Notes under the pieces: generated by a model
What the model was told of the DNA's origin: nothing
Seen by the model: only the letters and a program-made list of their open reading frames with translations
Database searches by the model: none
Program-made: the position numbers and the translations under genes
NCBI GenBank assembly: GCA_021734595.1
Contig: JAIPIO010000255.1
Coordinates: forward strand, 1 to 5,618
DNA length: 5,618 nucleotides
Source of the DNA: Kiritimatiellales bacterium
GTDB taxonomy: Bacteria; Verrucomicrobiota; Kiritimatiellia; Kiritimatiellales; Pontiellaceae
Reading direction: 5' to 3'
Shown here: positions 3,700 to 5,618 of the stretch, one piece after another
Layout: each line of letters begins with the position of its first letter
Position numbering within the stretch: position 1 is the first letter of the stretch

Positions 3700-5618
3700 G
3701 TTCGTCCATTCAATTAGATTGAACAGGATTTTATCGGCAACGGGATCCTTGCCGAGGTTTTCGACGATGCGCATGGCGGAGAGGACGTAGCGGCCCTGGC
3801 CGTGCTTGACCACACCCATATCCATGGCATACCAAGCGGGCGAAGGGCCGATGTAGTTTTGCTTGTCATCCTCGCCCTGGTACCAGCCGTGGCTGACGGA
3901 ACCGACAATCAGCTCGCCGACGGTATCTTTCAATGCCTGGGGTGCCCAGACATTTTCATACGCCTGCCCCATCATGCACTTGGTCGGCAGACCGGCAAAG
4001 ACCGGGTGGTCGGTGACGATGTGCGATACTCCGACCCAGAGACCGTTCGCCATCTGGATGGCAGGCCGGATCGGCAGCACCTCCTTGGTCGGAAGCGCCC
4101 GCGACCAAAACGAGGCGGGATCCTTGCGCTGGATGGTTTCGAGGTAGACCGCCGTGCCGCCCTGCTTCACAAATTTTTCCAATGCCTGGAAATCGGCTTT
4201 CTGCCTGGGATTTCCAGCCTTGGCCTTTGCCACGAATACGGGAACAGACTTGGGCGTTTGGGGATTGAATTCAACAAACTCGATTCCCTGTTTTTGAAGA
4301 AACGGACGCAGCATATCGCCGGTGTCCAGCAGCGCAATCTTAGCCGAAGGAACAGTCAGCTGCCTGCCGTTGAAGACATCGAACCAGACCGTGTTTTTCG
4401 CCAGCACGGTTCCGTCCTTGCCGGTCAGTTTGACGTCCGCCTTGTAGGTGCCGGAGAGCTTTGCGGTATTGAGCTGGTCTTGCAACAGGCTGGAGATGCC
4501 GGATTCAAGTTTTGCATCCGTTTTTGTTTCCAGCACCTGCGTACCATCGGCGGCAACAATTTCGAGCGAGAGCGTTCCAGCCGCATCGCCGAGGTCGTTG
4601 ATTCCCGTGACCGATATTTTAGCGCCTTGATCTGCGTATACATTTCGCGGCTGGATGCGCAACGCGAGGTAGCGCGGGGCATTGGCTTCCTTGGTGCCCC
4701 AGTAGGAACCCTTGGGATTGCGCCACAGGTCGAGCAGTCCGGCACCAAGCACCCAGTCGCCACCGGTAAGCGCGTGCACGGCGTAACCGCCCGTGCTACT
4801 GTTGGAGCGGATTGCTTCCAGCATGCGTTTGTTGCCCTGCGAATGGATCTCTTGCTGGTCGAGGCAAAACTTTTGAAGGTCGGGATAGACGGCGTCGAGC
4901 CCGCTCTCTTGGAGCGTGCCGCGAATCCATTCCGCCATCTGCATGTGGTAGCGGTATGGCGGCACCAGCGGATTGCCATCCTTTTTGAAGCGAGCATTGT
5001 TGACGACCAGATCCGGTAGGCTGCCGTAGCCAATCTCCGAAACGAAGGTCAGGCGCCCCGGCATGGAGCCGCTGCGGAGATTGCCGGGAGGCAGTCCCTG
5101 TACCTTGATCTCCTCCGGTGTCTTGGATAAAGCCAGGAAGCGGTCATACGAAACGTCGTTCAGTGGTGCGCCGGGATAGCTGTGGACATCGTTGAACAGC
5201 TCAGGCTCAAACTGGTACGGCAGGTAGATGTTCGAACCGCCGGCAAACCCGCCCGACTCGTCGAGAATCAGCCGCGATGGATCCAGCTTGCGCGCCAGCA
5301 TGGAAACCGGATGCATCAGCCGAATCAGTTCCTTGCGATGCAGCTCGTTGAAGATTTCCCACTGGACGATGCATGCCCGGTTGCGGTCGCGCAGGATAGA
5401 GGTGCGCACTTCGTTCTCCACGCGGTCGCGCAGCTGCGGTGTGGCGGTCGGCCAGCGCTTCATGCATTCGATCGGGAATCCGCCAACGACCATGACACCC
5501 ATTTCGTCGGCAAGGTCGAGCCACATGGGCGGCGGGGGTTTGCGCCACGGACGAATCATGTTGAAGCCGGCATCCTTGGCGAGCTGGATTTCGCGTCGGG
5601 CCATGGCTTCGTTGTCCG
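3694..5618 (-). CDS. Glycoside hydrolase family 2 enzyme, N-terminal part beyond window
   Basis: GH2 enzymes are retaining beta-glycosidases (beta-galactosidase, beta-mannosidase, beta-glucuronidase and others); the exact specificity cannot be told here. The frame is open to the window edge, and the residues before the first Met (5604-5602) read D-N-E-A, typical of the barrel entry. That Met lacks a ribosome binding site and is internal, so the jelly-roll, Ig-like domain and signal peptide are off the edge. Counting from that Met: TIM barrel to about 310, with A-G-F-N-M-I-R-P-W at 12-20; acid/base E87 in W-E-I-F-N-E-L; nucleophile E190 in F-V-S-E-I-G-Y-G; a beta-sandwich at about 320-415; then an alpha/beta domain (about 420-636) starting A-K-I-A-L-L-D-T-G and containing F-V-K-Q-G-G-T-A-V-Y-L-E and H-P-V-F-A-G-L-P, resembling the glutamine-amidotransferase-like fold appended to some glycosidases. 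The last codons (T-N-H-stop) run into the 9-bp repeat array, which supplies the stop. It is the first gene of the presumed operon within the window. Confidence 0.92.
   Translation of the reverse strand, partial: DNEAMARREIQLAKDAGFNMIRPWRKPPPPMWLDLADEMGVMVVGGFPIECMKRWPTATPQLRDRVENEVRTSILRDRNRACIVQWEIFNELHRKELIRLMHPVSMLARKLDPSRLILDESGGFAGGSNIYLPYQFEPELFNDVHSYPGAPLNDVSYDRFLALSKTPEEIKVQGLPPGNLRSGSMPGRLTFVSEIGYGSLPDLVVNNARFKKDGNPLVPPYRYHMQMAEWIRGTLQESGLDAVYPDLQKFCLDQQEIHSQGNKRMLEAIRSNSSTGGYAVHALTGGDWVLGAGLLDLWRNPKGSYWGTKEANAPRYLALRIQPRNVYADQGAKISVTGINDLGDAAGTLSLEIVAADGTQVLETKTDAKLESGISSLLQDQLNTAKLSGTYKADVKLTGKDGTVLAKNTVWFDVFNGRQLTVPSAKIALLDTGDMLRPFLQKQGIEFVEFNPQTPKSVPVFVAKAKAGNPRQKADFQALEKFVKQGGTAVYLETIQRKDPASFWSRALPTKEVLPIRPAIQMANGLWVGVSHIVTDHPVFAGLPTKCMMGQAYENVWAPQALKDTVGELIVGSVSHGWYQGEDDKQNYIGPSPAWYAMDMGVVKHGQGRYVLSAMRIVENLGKDPVADKILFNLIEWTNH

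Noticed and set aside
1709..4180. Shared 12-mer ACAAATTTTTCC at 1709-1720 and 4169-4180
   Set aside because: Both copies encode E-K-F-V in the two glycosidases at unrelated positions, with no extended similarity; chance and shared codon use explain it.
3802..5019. Long plus-strand open frame (405 codons) opposite the GH2 gene
   Set aside because: It mirrors the codon structure of the minus-strand GH2 gene, whose catalytic motifs are clear. Its protein is His/Arg-rich without recognisable domains and its start lacks a ribosome binding site.
5602..5604. ATG as the true start of the GH2 gene
   Set aside because: No ribosome binding site precedes it, the frame stays open to the window edge, and the residues before it (D-N-E-A) fit the conserved barrel entry of GH2 enzymes.

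Overview
The window carries three genes, all read leftward on the minus strand, in the layout of a polysaccharide-degradation operon. In transcription order they are: the C-terminal two-thirds or so of a family-2 glycoside hydrolase (GH2, 3694 to the right edge); a complete secreted family-78-type alpha-L-rhamnosidase (GH78, 1144-3588); and the N-terminal 316 codons of a secreted family S1 sulfatase (left edge to 948). The two complete starts have purine-rich ribosome binding sites and signal peptides. The right-hand gene is cut at its N terminus and the left-hand gene at its C terminus.

The gene mix (sulfatase, rhamnosidase and GH2 enzyme), the moderately high GC content, the sulfatase sequence style and the intergenic repeats all suggest a sulfatase-rich member of the PVC bacteria. 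A marine Kiritimatiellota (Pontiella-like) or a related verrucomicrobial/planctomycetal lineage fits best. This is inferred from family knowledge; the window holds no taxonomic marker. The three enzymes would plausibly act together outside the cytoplasm on a sulfated, rhamnose-containing glycan such as an algal polysaccharide.

The spacers and one unexpected coding stretch are the most interesting parts. (1) A compound palindromic element of about 69-72 bp (1732-1800) lies inside the rhamnosidase gene, is a multiple of three long and is read through in frame, adding about 23 Arg/Pro/Ala/Thr-rich residues. It is flanked by TTTGGT direct repeats. (2) The 105-bp GH2-GH78 spacer holds two head-to-head arrays of a 9-bp repeat (CAC-N-GAA type). 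They form a long inverted repeat, and one array also supplies the stop codon of the GH2 gene. (3) The 195-bp GH78-sulfatase spacer has an exact 11-bp direct repeat with a 21-bp period just upstream of a possible promoter, resembling the binding-site layout of AraC-type regulators, and a separate 16-bp perfect palindrome.

The sulfatase is also notable: its modification motif reads C-R-P-S-L instead of C-x-P-S-R, and the usual active-site Lys-x-His reads Lys-Trp-Trp. No RNA genes, CRISPR arrays or transposase genes were seen.
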